From the NCBI GenBank assembly GCA_964036315.1, contig OZ038517.1, positions 51,239,955 through 51,303,954 of the forward strand: a stretch of DNA of 64,000 bases, in the 5' to 3' direction. This document shows, piece after piece, positions 54,530 through 64,000 of this stretch. The position numbers and the translations under genes were made by a program. The notes beneath the pieces were generated by a model that saw nothing but the letters and a program-made list of their open reading frames with translations, did not search any database and was not told the DNA's origin. How positions within the stretch are numbered: position 1 is the first letter of the stretch; each line of letters opens with the position of its first letter. The DNA comes from Acanthosepion esculentum (Eukaryota; Mollusca; Cephalopoda; Sepiida; Sepiidae).

Positions 54530-55565
54530 TGTAAGGAGTCTGTACAACATTCACTGCCATATAGGAGGACGGATATTACGTAACAATTTTAGAACTCTTC
54601 TTTGTTTCCGTTGCTTCAAGTCTCTTCTTCACCTGTGAGGATTTTGTCCAGCATTTACTGCCATATAGGAGGACTGATATTACGTAACAGTTCAGTACAC
54701 TTTTCCTTGATTCTGTTGCTTCAAGTCTCTTCTTCATCTGTGAGGTGATTGTCTAGTTGTCCCGGCGATATACGAGAACTGATATTACATAACAGTTCAG
54801 TACTCTTTTCTTTGTTTCTGTTGCTTCAAGTCTCTTCTTCATCTGTGAGGAGATTGTCCAGCATCCACTGCCATATAGGAGGACTGATATTACGTAACGG
54901 TTCAGTACTCTTTTCTTTGTTTCTGTTGCATCAAGTCTCTTCTTCATCTGTGAGGAGATTGTCCAGCATTCACTGCCATATAGGAGGACTGATATTACGT
55001 AACAGTTCAGTACTCTTTTCTTTGTTTCTGTTGCTACAAGTCTCTTCTTCATCTGTGAGGAGATTGTCCAGCATTCACTGCCATATAGGAGGACTGATAT
55101 TACGTAACAGTTCAGTACTCTTTTCTTTGTTTCTGTTGCATCAAGTCTCTTCTTCATCTGTGAGGAGATTGTCCAGCATTCACTGCCATATAGGAGGACT
55201 GATATTACGTAACAGTTCAGTACTCTTTTCTTTGTTTCTGTTGCTACAAGTCTCTTCTTCATCTGTGAGGAGATTGTCCAGCATTCACTGCCATATAGGA
55301 GGACTGATATTACGTAACAGTTCAGTACTCTTTTCTTTGTTTTTGTTGCATCAAGCCTCTTCTTCATTTGTGAGGTGATTGTCCATCATTCACTGCTATA
55401 GTGCAGGACTGATATTACGTAAAAGTTCAGTAATCCTTTCTCTGTTTCTGTTACTCATCTGTGAGGAGATTGTCTAGCATGCACTGTCATAGTGGATAAC
55501 AGTTCAGTACTTTTTTCTTTGTTTCTCTTGCTCAAGTCTCTTCTTCATCTGCATTCACTGCCACG
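54530..55565 (-). repeat. 105-bp array of a LINE B reverse-transcriptase segment, about 10 units
   Basis: 'gatattacgtaacagttcag' occurs at 54572, 54676, 54781, 54886, 54991, 55096, 55201, 55306 and 55411, a strict 105-bp period over most of it. On the minus strand each unit is 35 codons, TKKRVLNCYVISVLLYGSEC then WTISSQMKKRLDATE. The frame stays open for 204 codons at 54753-55367. The plus strand is also open (209 codons, HIGGLILRNSSVLFSLFLLL) because 105 is a multiple of three. Units at the outer end (above 55440) are degraded. The protein could not be a working RT; this is an amplified internal fragment. Whether it is transcribed is unknown. Confidence 0.92.
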
Positions 55566-56335
55566 GATCCGCAGTCGAGATAGTAAGTAGTGCCTGGGCG
55601 TGATGAAAATCTACTGCAATTTTCAAAGACCTAGCAAATTTCATCATACACCCCGAAAATACATTAATATTACTGCACACTGCTGCAAACGACTTAATCT
55701 GAGAAGAAAATAAAAATCGATTACACTCTGTCACTCTATTGGGTCTAAATTTGACTAACGCGGTTTCAATTAATTTGCACAAGGGTGTAGTTTATTTTAA
55801 CCTATGATACTCCGCCCCCCCCCATTTTTTGATGTCCCCGTTTTCTGGAAATCATTATTTTGTACTTTTTGCTAATTCGTTTCGTCTCCGCCGCCCCCTA
55901 CGTTCAGATTTACGATACTTGCTTATCCCTCAATCTTTTCCCTAACATTCATTCCTGTCACTTCACTTTTTGTTTATTTTCGTCACCGACGCTAGACACC
56001 GGACACCCGCCGTTCCACCTTCTTTTCCAAAAAGCAAACCACATGTGATCAGACTTATGCAAAGAAATACACGCACATATTGATATAAAACTTAATAAAA
56101 AACTTAACATAATTCCATATGATTGAAATTAACTATCACGTAATGGTTAACAAGGGAATTAAAAAAAAAGTACTATTATTTATTTTACTAACGTTCACCC
56201 TGCTGACAGCCCAAGAGCCACTCGAGGTAGAGGGTTGCTAAATGAAATCGACCATGTCTTAGTGGGGAGGCCGGGTAAACATATACTGAGGCCCGCATTC
56301 TTGACAGCAGGCGATTCTCTTGACACTCTCAGTAG
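55566..56335. other. Spacer, no gene recognised
   Basis: Frames of 75 (-) and 62 (+) codons have no family resemblance. 56200-56270 has 'acccggtaaac'-like GC-richer DNA of unknown origin. Confidence 0.4.
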
Positions 56336-56339
56336 TTTT

Positions 56340-56965
56340 GGAAAACATAATTTTCCATATTGACTTTCCGGATGACATCAGCTGTCAATTTTTGTATCTA
56401 TGATGATGACACAAGCATTTACACCTGTCTCGATACTATTATTAGTTCGATCAGGTCATATAGACGGCTGATCTCACAAACGGCCTACAGTCTGTTGTTA
56501 ACTGGGGCTAAGAATGGATTGTTAAGTTTAACACCTCCAAAACGAAATCGCTCTCGATAAATCTTCTAAGAGACCTTTTTCCGCCTTCCCTCAGTTATGG
56601 TTGATGATAACTTCCAGGAGATCGACTCGTTGCGCCTTCTCGGGCTAACGTTCTCAGCTGACATGAAGTGGAAAGACTATATAAAATCCATTGCTAGGTC
56701 AGCTGCTAAGAAAGTTGGTTCACTGTGTCGAGTAAGGTAATTTTTCTCTCCAGAATCTATCTTACATATCTATAAGTTTACTATTCGTTCATGCTTAGAA
56801 TATTGTTGCCATATATGGCCTGGTGCCTCTGCTGTTTACCTGAAGCTCCTTGATAAGATCCAAAGAAGAATCAGCAATGGTAGTGGTCCTGACCTGACAT
56901 CTCAGCGTCAGTTATTTTCCCACCGCCGTAACATAGCTTCCCAGTGCCTTTTCTATGAATATTTT
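56340..56965 (+). pseudogene. LINE family A RT fragment, interrupted
   Basis: Frames give YDDDTSIYTCLD (RT active-site region), QSVVNWG, VKFNTSKTKSLSIN, EIDSLRLLGLTFSADMKWKD, KKVGSLCRVR, SCLEYCCHIWPGASAVYLKL and QCLFYEYF. It continues after the LTR at 58034 with HCNCTDE and FYDFKRYTRLATRSHQF. Numerous frameshifts. A subfamily different from the 19.8-kb copy. Confidence 0.88.
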
Positions 56966-58028
56966 TGTTGTAACCTAGGAAAGGTTACTGAATGAGGAAT
57001 AACCAGAACGGAGGTTGGAAGTAAAATGATAACATCAACAAAATACAATACTCGTCAGCGGCGTGAAGTAGGTAAACCACTGCTAGTGGTGGACTACTTA
57101 TATAACAACTTCTTCGTAAGGATTTTAGAACAGACGTTCAAAAATCTCCTCAATACGCCAACACGAAAAATTGTTAAAACATATACGAAAGATGACTTGT
57201 CTCTTACATTTAACAAAATTAATTTGAATGAACATCTGCTACCAAGGTGCATTTGACCCTCCTCCTTCTCCTCCTCCTCCTCTCTCTCTATATATATATA
57301 TGTGTGTGTGTGTGGAAATGAAATGGTAATCTTTATAACATCAACAAAATACAATACTCGCCAGCGGCCTGAAGTAGGTAAACCACTGCTAGTGGTGGAC
57401 TACTTAGAATATTACTCCAACTTAAAATAGTGTCCAACGTATTTATGGAGATTGGGATATACCCATTAGTGTTCATAGGTACGGTATATAACAACTTCTT
57501 TGTAAAGATTTTAGAACAAGCATACTAAATTTTAAAATCTCCTAATCAACACTGTGATATACTTATGCGAGAATATAGTATTTCAAAACTAAACCTTACA
57601 AAGATTCTAAACTTGAAAATCAAAATAACCAAAAGAGAAGCAACCTTTCGCTAAACGGACATTGTAATTTTATTTAATTTCTTTCTTCAGGGCATGAACA
57701 GGAACTCATATGAACTGTTGACCGTTCCTTTACACCTTGACCACCAAAATAAGGAATTAATACGCCAACACGAAAAATGGTTAAAAAATATATCAGACAT
57801 GACTTGTCTCTTATCTTTAACAAAATTAATCTGAATGAACATCTGCGAGAAAAATGAAATGGTAATCTTTATAACATCAACAAAATACAATACTCGCCAG
57901 CGGCGTGAAGTAGGTAAACCACTGCTAGTGGTGGACTACTTAGCATATTACCACCCCCCACTTACAATAGTGTCCAACATATTTATGAGGATTGGGACAT
58001 ACCCATTAGTGTTCATAGGTATGTTATA
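56966..58028. mobile_element. Rearranged LTR insertion in a LINE, 1063 bp
   Basis: Begins TGTTGTAACCTAGG like the LTR at 43033 and ends 'ggtatgttatataaca'. Flanks are ATTTT (56961-56965) and ACTTT (58029-58033), a 5-bp duplication with one mismatch. The LINE frame (YEYF | HCNCTDE) resumes across it. Inside, the block 'acatcaacaaaatacaatac' with 'aggtaaaccactgctagtgg' occurs three times (57024, 57334, 57868), so the LTR has internal tandem duplications. 'aacacgaaaaattgttaaaa' blocks (57159, 57769) occur twice. No gag-pol is readable. Confidence 0.75.
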
Positions 58029-58033
58029 TAACA

Positions 58034-58140
58034 ACTTTCATTGTAATTGTACGGATGAGATCTTCGTTGCTACTTTTATGATTTTAAACGCTATACTAGA
58101 TTGGCGACTAGGTCTCATCAATTCGCAATTGAGCTGGCTA
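58034..58140 (+). pseudogene. LINE family A segment after the LTR
   Basis: Encodes HCNCTDE, then FYDFKRYTRLATRSHQFAIE, directly upstream of the RCYRK block that starts the 150-bp array. Confidence 0.75.
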
Positions 58141-59045
58141 GATGCTACCGTAAGTAGTATGCGAACAGTTTCTTTTCTCGCACACCTCACTTGTGGAAAC
58201 TGCTAAGAGCCACAAGGAACAGGAAGTTGTGGAGAGTCATAATCACCGATGTTCCAAAAAGGGCACGGCACATAAAAGTTCAAATGGCTATATAGACCGT
58301 AAGTTCTATGCGAACAGTTTCTTTTCTCGCACTCCTCTCTTGTGGAAACTGCTAAGAGCCACAAGGAACAGGAGGTTGTGGAGAGTCATAATCACCGATG
58401 TTTCAAAAAGGACACGGCACATAAAAGTTGAAATGGCTAAATGCTACTGTAAGTTCTATGCGAACAGTTTTTTTTCTCGCAATCCTCACTTGTGGAAAGT
58501 GCCAAGAGCCACAAGGAACAGGAAGTTGTGGAGAGTCATAATCACCGAAGTTCCAAAAAGGACACGGTACATAAAAGTTGAAATGGCTATATAGACCGTA
58601 AGTTCTATGCGAACTGTTTCTTTTCTCGCACTCCTCTCTTGTGGAAAGTGCCAAGAGCCACAAGGAACAGGAAGTTGTGGAGAGACATAATCACCGATGT
58701 TCCAAAAAGGACACGACATATAAAAGTTGAAATGTCTAGATGCTACCGTAAGTTCTATGCAAACAGTTTCTTTTCTCGCACTCTTCACTTGTGGAAAGTG
58801 CTAAGATCTGCAAGGAATAGGGAGTTGTGGAGAGTCATAATCGCCGATGTTCCAAAAAGGACACGGCACATAAAAATTGAAATGGCTAAATGCTAACGTA
58901 AGTTCTATGCGAACAGTTTCTTTTTTCGCATAACTCTCTTGTAGAAAATGCTAAGAGCCACAAGGAACAGAATGTTGTGGAGAGTCATAATCATCGATGT
59001 TCTAAAAGGACATGGAACATAAAAGTTGGAATGGCTAGATGTATC
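58130..59045 (+). repeat. 150-bp array fusing LINE A and LINE B coding segments, 6 units
   Basis: 'agttctatgcgaacagttt' or variants begin near 58151, 58302, 58452, 58601, 58751 and 58901 (149-150 bp). Each unit encodes 50 residues: MARCYRKFYANSFFSRTPLL (family A end) joined to LLRATRNRKLWRVIITDVPK (family B end) and RTRHIKVE. Stretches stay open for 85-133 codons before single-base slips. The last unit continues into an ordinary family A C-terminus. Confidence 0.93.
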
Positions 59046-59288
59046 TCTAGGTTCTATGTTAACAGTTTCTTTTCGCGCGCTTCTCGCTTGTGGAACTCTC
59101 TTCCGGTTTCATGTTTTGCAGTTAAATCTGATCTACAAAAATTGAAATGCAATGTCAACATTATCTACTGTCTTCTTGATTCTTCTTCTATTGTTCTTGT
59201 TCCTTCATAATGTTTTCTGTTTTCTAATTCTTTCACACCCAGAAACTTGTACCTTTGTGTCTTTACTGCCTTGCTTGGAATGAATTTG

Positions 59289-59290
<2 letters not shown>
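59041..59290 (+). pseudogene. LINE family A C-terminus and 3' UTR
   Basis: MARCISRFYVNSFFSRASRL then WNSLPVSCFAVKSDLQKLKC end the array, followed by 'cacccagaaacttgtac' and 'ttgcttggaatgaatttgat', as in 14410-14470. Confidence 0.85.
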
Positions 59291-59291
<1 letters not shown>

Positions 59292-59340
<49 letters not shown>

Positions 59341-59727
59341 GTATATTTAGGCAGTATTTTTTCATTATTGCATGTTTCATTAAATAATATAGACAAGTTT
59401 TGTCTATTTATTTTAAGCAATTTCGTTTCATATCGACTGATAAGCTTAATAACATTATCATTGGAAGAGGAAAGAAAATCACCATATTGATACATGTTTT
59501 TTAATCCTATCTAAGCTTTCGGCTTACATAAGCCATCATCAGAGATGACAAGTACATTACAAAAAATTAAACAATGCACGGACATAGCAACAATGATAGT
59601 ACGTTTTTGTTTGCATGGAAGATTTGCAAGCAACGATAAACTCTTTCAGCTTCTCGTATGACGATATGAAAGGAATTTGCTTAAAATAAATAGACAAAAC
59701 TTGTCTATATTTCTTAATGAAACATGC

Positions 59728-59768
<41 letters not shown>
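59292..59768. mobile_element. Foldback structure: 75-bp inverted repeat between AT tracts
   Basis: 59362-59437 ('gcatgtttcattaa', 'gacaagttttgtctatttat', 'tttaagcaa', 'ttcatatcg') is the complement of 59657-59733. Outside them lie (AT)n at 59292-59337 and (AT)n at 59738-59766. The loop of about 220 bp holds 'ctaagctttcggcttacata' and 'agccatcatcagagatgac'. No ORF of note. Possibly a MITE or a palindromic duplication. Confidence 0.75.
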
Positions 59769-59787
59769 TACATAATATTAGTGGCCA

Positions 59788-59789
<2 letters not shown>

Positions 59790-59840
<51 letters not shown>

Positions 59841-59844
59841 CTCT

Positions 59845-59892
<48 letters not shown>
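59790..59892. repeat. (CA)n and (TA)n microsatellite
   Basis: About 23 CA, a 'ccctctct' break, 11 more CA, then 12 TA. Confidence 0.95.
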
Positions 59893-59893
<1 letters not shown>

Positions 59894-60197
59894 TTGTCTC
59901 GGTCGCACTAGTTATTTCACCTGAAGGTGCTGGAGGCACTTTATATCGGGTCCCGCAAACCTTCCCTGTGTAAACAGCGTGAGTGTTTGTTGGGGCTCGC
60001 TGTTATTTGTCTGTAGCTCCTTGTGTTCATTTTTTGTCCCCCATTTTTCTTCTCATTGTACATTTTCTAGTGTTTTTAATTTAAGTTAAATCTCCCGTTG
60101 GAAGCCTGAAGAGCGAGAGCGAAACCGGTTGCTTCGTTTTTAATTTTAAGCTTCACACATTTTGTCCTGTAATTAGATTTTGTACCTTCAAAAATAT

Positions 60198-60199
<2 letters not shown>
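59893..60199. other. Spacer, no gene recognised
   Basis: 'tggaagcctgaagagcgaga' with 'gcgaaaccggttgcttcg' echoes the motif in repeat F. No ORF. Confidence 0.4.

Positions 60200-60253
<54 letters not shown>
60200..60253. repeat. (AT)n microsatellite
   Basis: About 26 AT units. Confidence 0.95.
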
Positions 60254-60255
<2 letters not shown>

Positions 60256-60417
60256 CCAATAGGATAGAATCCAGGTAGAACTCAATGTCCAGGACAGAGT
60301 AAGAATATAATATAAAAGGCTCAAACACTAATATTCCATGGTTATAATTTATTACATTGGAATCGTAATCACGATCCAATTCATCAGACCTACAAATTCA
60401 ATAATTTTTTGAATATA

Positions 60418-60616
60418 CGGTGTAACCCGGATATAAGAGACCCGGATATAAGAGAAACCCGGATATAAGAGAAACCCGGATATAAGATATATTTTCTCTG
60501 GTCCCAAATTAGAGCCTGTGTTAATGTATATATAATAGACCAAACCCGGATATAAGAGAAATCCGGATATAAGAGACTTCTTCTCCGGTCCCGACAACTC
60601 TCTTATATCCGGGTTA

Positions 60617-60621
<5 letters not shown>
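60418..60621. mobile_element. Pogo-like MITE, 204 bp
   Basis: Ends CGGTGTAACCCGGATATAAG and CTTATATCCGGGTTACACTA are inverted repeats, flanked by TA on each side. The internal sequence repeats 'acccggatataagagaa' several times near both ends. TIRs of this sort with TA duplications are typical of pogo/Tigger-group elements. No transposase. It is followed immediately by (TA)n. Confidence 0.75.

Positions 60622-60660
<39 letters not shown>
60622..60660. repeat. (AT)n microsatellite
   Basis: About 19 AT units adjoining the MITE. Confidence 0.9.
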
Positions 60661-60664
<4 letters not shown>

Positions 60665-60959
60665 ACTGGGATTTTATCTGGACCGGTATCCTTCTGAGGG
60701 CCTAGGCTTCTGAGAAGTCTTGAGACTTCCCGGGCCGCGAAAGAAATATTGCTGTTTCTGTAATAGTGGAAATAAGGAAGAGGAAGGCTCTTGTCATCTA
60801 AGTTGGAGTTGAAAGCAAAGCTACGATCTGTGCCTTATCTGACGAGGATGAGATAACCTCAAGGACATTTATCGCGGTAGGCACTGACGCTCTATTGTGT
60901 TATTTGGTTAGAGATATTCCAGAACTCACGGGAACCAAGTCGTTTACTATTAACCTTGA
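60661..60959. other. Spacer, no gene recognised
   Basis: GC-richer patch near 60690-60740 ('ctgagggcctaggcttctga'). No ORF. Confidence 0.4.
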
Positions 60960-61095
60960 CTTGGTTGGTTGTTGGCTGATTTTGTTTAGCGCCATATCAA
61001 CCTCTATGGGTTATTTAATACCGAAATCTAAACATTTTGAACGCATTTTTATGGCTTCAGCTACATATATTTTTAACGCAATTTTATGCCTTTAA
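60960..61095 (+). mobile_element. SINE tail-like repeat, uninterrupted copy
   Basis: 'gattttgtttagcgccatat', 'caacctctatgggttattta' and 'ataccgaaatctaaacattt' match 24140-24208 and, after a single ATTTTG, 24600-24620. It thus shows the empty site of the LTR at 24209. Confidence 0.7.
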
Positions 61096-61123
61096 TTACA
61101 GATATTTTGTACATAATATTATA

Positions 61124-63590
61124 TTTTCAGAATAAACACGGATGTAGTTTATGGGCATTCCCAAAACGCAAGGGGATACCAAAGACATGAGAAACAAACA
61201 TTATTAAGGAGAGAAGACAATAAAAAAAAACAGGAATTAAGAAGACAGAAGATAACTGTTATCCTCATCTTTATTGCCATATTCACGAAAATTAGAAAAA
61301 TTATTAAGTTATAAAAGAAACTAGAAACACAGATTAAACGTGATGAACAGAAATAAAAGTGAGTTTTAAAAAAATGGTTGATTTTACTAAAATAGCTAGC
61401 TAATTTTGGATATACTGTATATCAAATAATTTCACCATAATAATACTCTTACAAAATCAAACAAGTCGTGAAAACTTTTGTTTAGTTTTGTGTGTGTGTG
61501 TGTGTGTGGGGGGGGTCACTATAAAAATGTATTACTGGTATTGCTACTCTCATTCAAAGAACAGGAATTAAGAAGACAGAAGTTAACTGTTGTCCTCATC
61601 TTTATTATCATATTCACCAAAATTAAATTATTAAGTCATAAAAGATATTAGAAATTATAAAATATCAAATATATAAAAGCACTAGGAAAACCATTTTTTC
61701 CTGTTTCTACCACCCGGGGTCAGAGTGGACCTGGGAACAACAGCAATTAAGAAGTTTTTACACTCTCATTCAAACATCCAATGTCCCGGATGTAGTTTAT
61801 GGGCATACTCAAAACGCAAGGGGATACCAAAGGCATGAGAAACAAACATTATTAAGGAGAGAAGACAATAATAAAAAAAACAGGAATTAAGAAGACAGAA
61901 AATAACTGTTATCCTCATCTTTATTGTCCTATTCACGAAAATTAGAAAAATTATTAAGTTATAAAAGAAATTAGAAATGTATACACTTCTAACACAGATT
62001 AAACGTGATGAACAGAAATAAAAGTGAGTTTAAAAAAATGACTGATTTCATTGAAATAGCTAGCTAATTCTGGATATCCTGTATATCAAATAATTTCACC
62101 CTAATAATAATCTTACAAAATGAAACAAGTTCTAAAAACTTTTTGGGGTGGGGGTTCACTATTTGTTTAATGTGCTTCTGGTTATTTTGCAATAAACATG
62201 TTTTGTTAGTAATTTTATAAAAGTGTATTGTTGGTAATTTCACTATAAAAATATTTTGTTGGTAATTTTTTTATAAAAAATGTATTGCTGGTACTTTTAC
62301 TATAAAAAAATGTAATTTTATACTTTTTTAGTGTTTGGATTTTTATTAGTGTTTTCACTATTTAGTCATAGCTGGGACCCTAACAAGTGCTACCACCCCG
62401 ATTCAAGGGGAACCTGGAAACAACAGCAATTAAGAACAGGTTCCACGCTCCTCAATCTCCCGATCAGGGGCCTTGTCAATGAATATAGTTTATTGTCATA
62501 CTCTCGACGGGGATGTGTTTTTTTGTTAAAAGCGACTAGGCCGGTTGATGTATCAGCGGTAATTTTTCTGTTGCTATTTACATAAGAATTAACTGTTCAA
62601 CGAAATCCTTATATCTCTTTCTCTTTCTTATGGAATGTGCACTTGAGTAAGGTGGAAGAATGCATCTACCAAAAACGTAAAAGTAACAGCAACCAATAAA
62701 TAAATAAGAAAATAATTTTTTTTTGTCTGTTGTGAATGGCTATTTTGAAAATTATAAACTGCAGATTTTATGCCGATCAATAAAAGCACTAGGAAAACCA
62801 GATTTTCCTGTTTCTACCACCCGGGGTCAGAGTGGACCTGGGAACAACAGTAATTAAGAAGTTTTTCCACTCTCATTCAAACACCCAATCTCCCGGATGT
62901 AGTTTATGGGCATACTCAAAACGCAAGGGGATACCAAAGACATGAGAAACAAACATTATTAAGGAGAGAAGACAATAAAAAAAAACATGAATTAAGAAGA
63001 CAGAAGGTAACTGTTATCCTCATCTTTATTGTCATATTCACGAAAATTAGAAAAATTATTAAGTTATAAAAGAAACTAGAAATTTATACACTTCTAACAC
63101 AGATTAAACGTGATGAACAGAAATAAAAGTGAGTTTAAAAAAAATGGCTTATTTCATTGAAATAGCTAGCTAATTCTGGATATCCTGTATATTAAATAAT
63201 TTCACCCCGATAACAATCTTACAAAATGAAACAAGTCGTAAAACCTTCTTTGGGGTGAGGGTTCACTATTTGTTTAATGTACTTCTGGTTATTTTGCAAT
63301 AAACAAGTTTTGTTAGTAATTTTATTATAAAAGTGTATTGTTGGTAATTTCACTATAAAAATATATTGTTGGTAATTTTTTTATAAAAAAATGTATTGCT
63401 GGTACTTTTACTATAAAAAATGTAATTTTATACTTTTTTAGTGTTTGGATTTTTATTAGTGTTTTCACTATTTAGTCATAGCTAGGACCCTAACAGGTAC
63501 TACCACCCCAATTCAAAGTGAACCTGGAAACAACAGCAATTAAGAACAGGAGGTTCCACGCTCCTCAATCTCCCGATCGGGAAATGAAAT
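61124..63590 (+). repeat. 1.1-kb tandem repeat, about two units plus a partial
   Basis: 'gatgtagtttatgggcatac' at 61790 and 62896 (1106 bp apart) and 'gtgtttggatttttattagt' at 62331 and 63440 (1109 bp apart). A partial unit begins at 61140. Each unit holds the 'ttaagaagacagaagataac' block, 'agtgagttt', a series of 'tgtattgttggtaatttcac' repeats and two D-type segments. The 84-codon frame at 62331 is in D and is not a gene. Confidence 0.85.
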
Positions 63591-63599
63591 TAATCATAG

Positions 63600-63785
63600 C
63601 AAATTGTTTTTTTAAATTTTTTTTTTTGGACAATTTATGCCATATCTTCAATTTGATTTGTATTTTTAGTAATTTTTTTTATATAAACAAGAAAGACTGG
63701 TATTTTTAGTATGAAAATTAATTTTGTTAGTAAAACATATTACTGGTATTTTTAGTACGAAAATTAATTTTTACATTTCCCTAGT
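63600..63785 (+). repeat. T-rich tract with 'actggtatttttagta' repeats
   Basis: 'gactggtatttttagtatga' and 'actggtatttttagtacgaa' near 63695 and 63742. Equivalent to the DNA before other D copies. Confidence 0.6.
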
Positions 63786-63786
63786 A

Positions 63787-63970
63787 TTTTGATTTTCGTT
63801 GGGGGTTAAACTATTTTCTCATAACTGAGACCCTAACACGTGTTGCCAGCCTGGGTCAAAGTGGACTTGGGAACAACAATTAACAGGTGGTTCCACACTC
63901 CTCAAAACCTCCTGATCAGAGTCCTTGCTCCTGGATATAGTTTATCGTTATACCCAGGACTAACTTTGGC
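63787..63970 (+). repeat. Dispersed repeat D, last copy
   Basis: 'tgggggttaaactattttct', 'gagaccctaacacgtgttgc', 'gtcaaagtggacttgggaac' and 'tatagtttatcgttataccc'. Runs to near the window end. Confidence 0.7.
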
Positions 63971-64000
63971 TTGTACTGCGTATGCATAGCTTTACTTTTC

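Noticed and set aside
54749..55378. 209-codon plus-strand leucine/serine repeat protein
   Set aside because: Antisense of the 105-bp LINE B array; open only because the period is a multiple of three.

Overview
The window is repeat-rich, AT-rich animal (metazoan) genomic DNA. I see no operon, no rRNA or tRNA gene that looks functional, and no host protein-coding exon I can defend. Everything recognisable is a transposable element, a broken piece of one, or tandem-repeat DNA. The combination of dense (TCTA)n microsatellites, tRNA-headed SINEs in tandem, and LINE ORF ends of the kinds seen here recalls cephalopod (octopus-like) genomes. That assignment is an inference from memory of such sequences and was not tested by a search.

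Layout. 0-6.4 kb: a 49-bp minisatellite, a foldback element with a tRNA-like core, two families with Helitron-like ends, a cluster of SINEs whose heads look derived from 5S rRNA and tRNA, a solo LTR, and a LINE C-terminal remnant running into (AAG)n. 6.9-9.2 kb: a large 29/58-bp satellite. 10-18.3 kb: microsatellites, two tandem 5'-truncated LINE copies of R4/Dong type between ATT repeats, and a 1.4-kb interrupted (TCTA)n array. 18.3-24.6 kb: a nearly full but dead APE-type LINE (here family A), scrambled pieces of another LINE, and a second LTR candidate. 24.7-32.5 kb: SINEs, two oppositely oriented arrays of the 29-bp satellite family, a Helitron-protein-like fragment and a Helitron-like element. 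32.5-36.8 kb: Helitron-like ends in inverted orientation around a 120-bp satellite, then four tandem SINEs. 37.4-40.9 kb: a roughly 35-bp minisatellite split by a Tc1-type transposon. 41-47 kb: compound microsatellites, an LTR inserted in a SINE, and LINE pieces around a 40-bp satellite. 47-53 kb: AT-rich DNA, a 1-kb purine tract, a large direct repeat and a mariner-like transposase end. 53.5-59.3 kb: LINE coding segments amplified in tandem. 59.3-64 kb: a foldback structure, a small pogo-like MITE and a 1.1-kb tandem repeat.

How the parts relate. Two LINE families dominate. Family A is the APE-endonuclease LINE of 19.8-22.4 kb, whose last residues resemble RTSRLWNSLP. Family B has a reverse transcriptase containing YGSECWTIS and a C-terminus resembling LLRATKERKLWRVMI. 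Pieces of both recur throughout. The most unusual feature is that parts of these ORFs have become tandem repeats with periods divisible by three: 105 bp (35 codons) at 54.5-55.6 kb, and 150 bp (50 codons, fusing A and B) at 58.1-59.2 kb. Four LTR insertions can be defined by target duplications and by related uninterrupted copies in the same window. I found no defence, metabolic or regulatory gene system.
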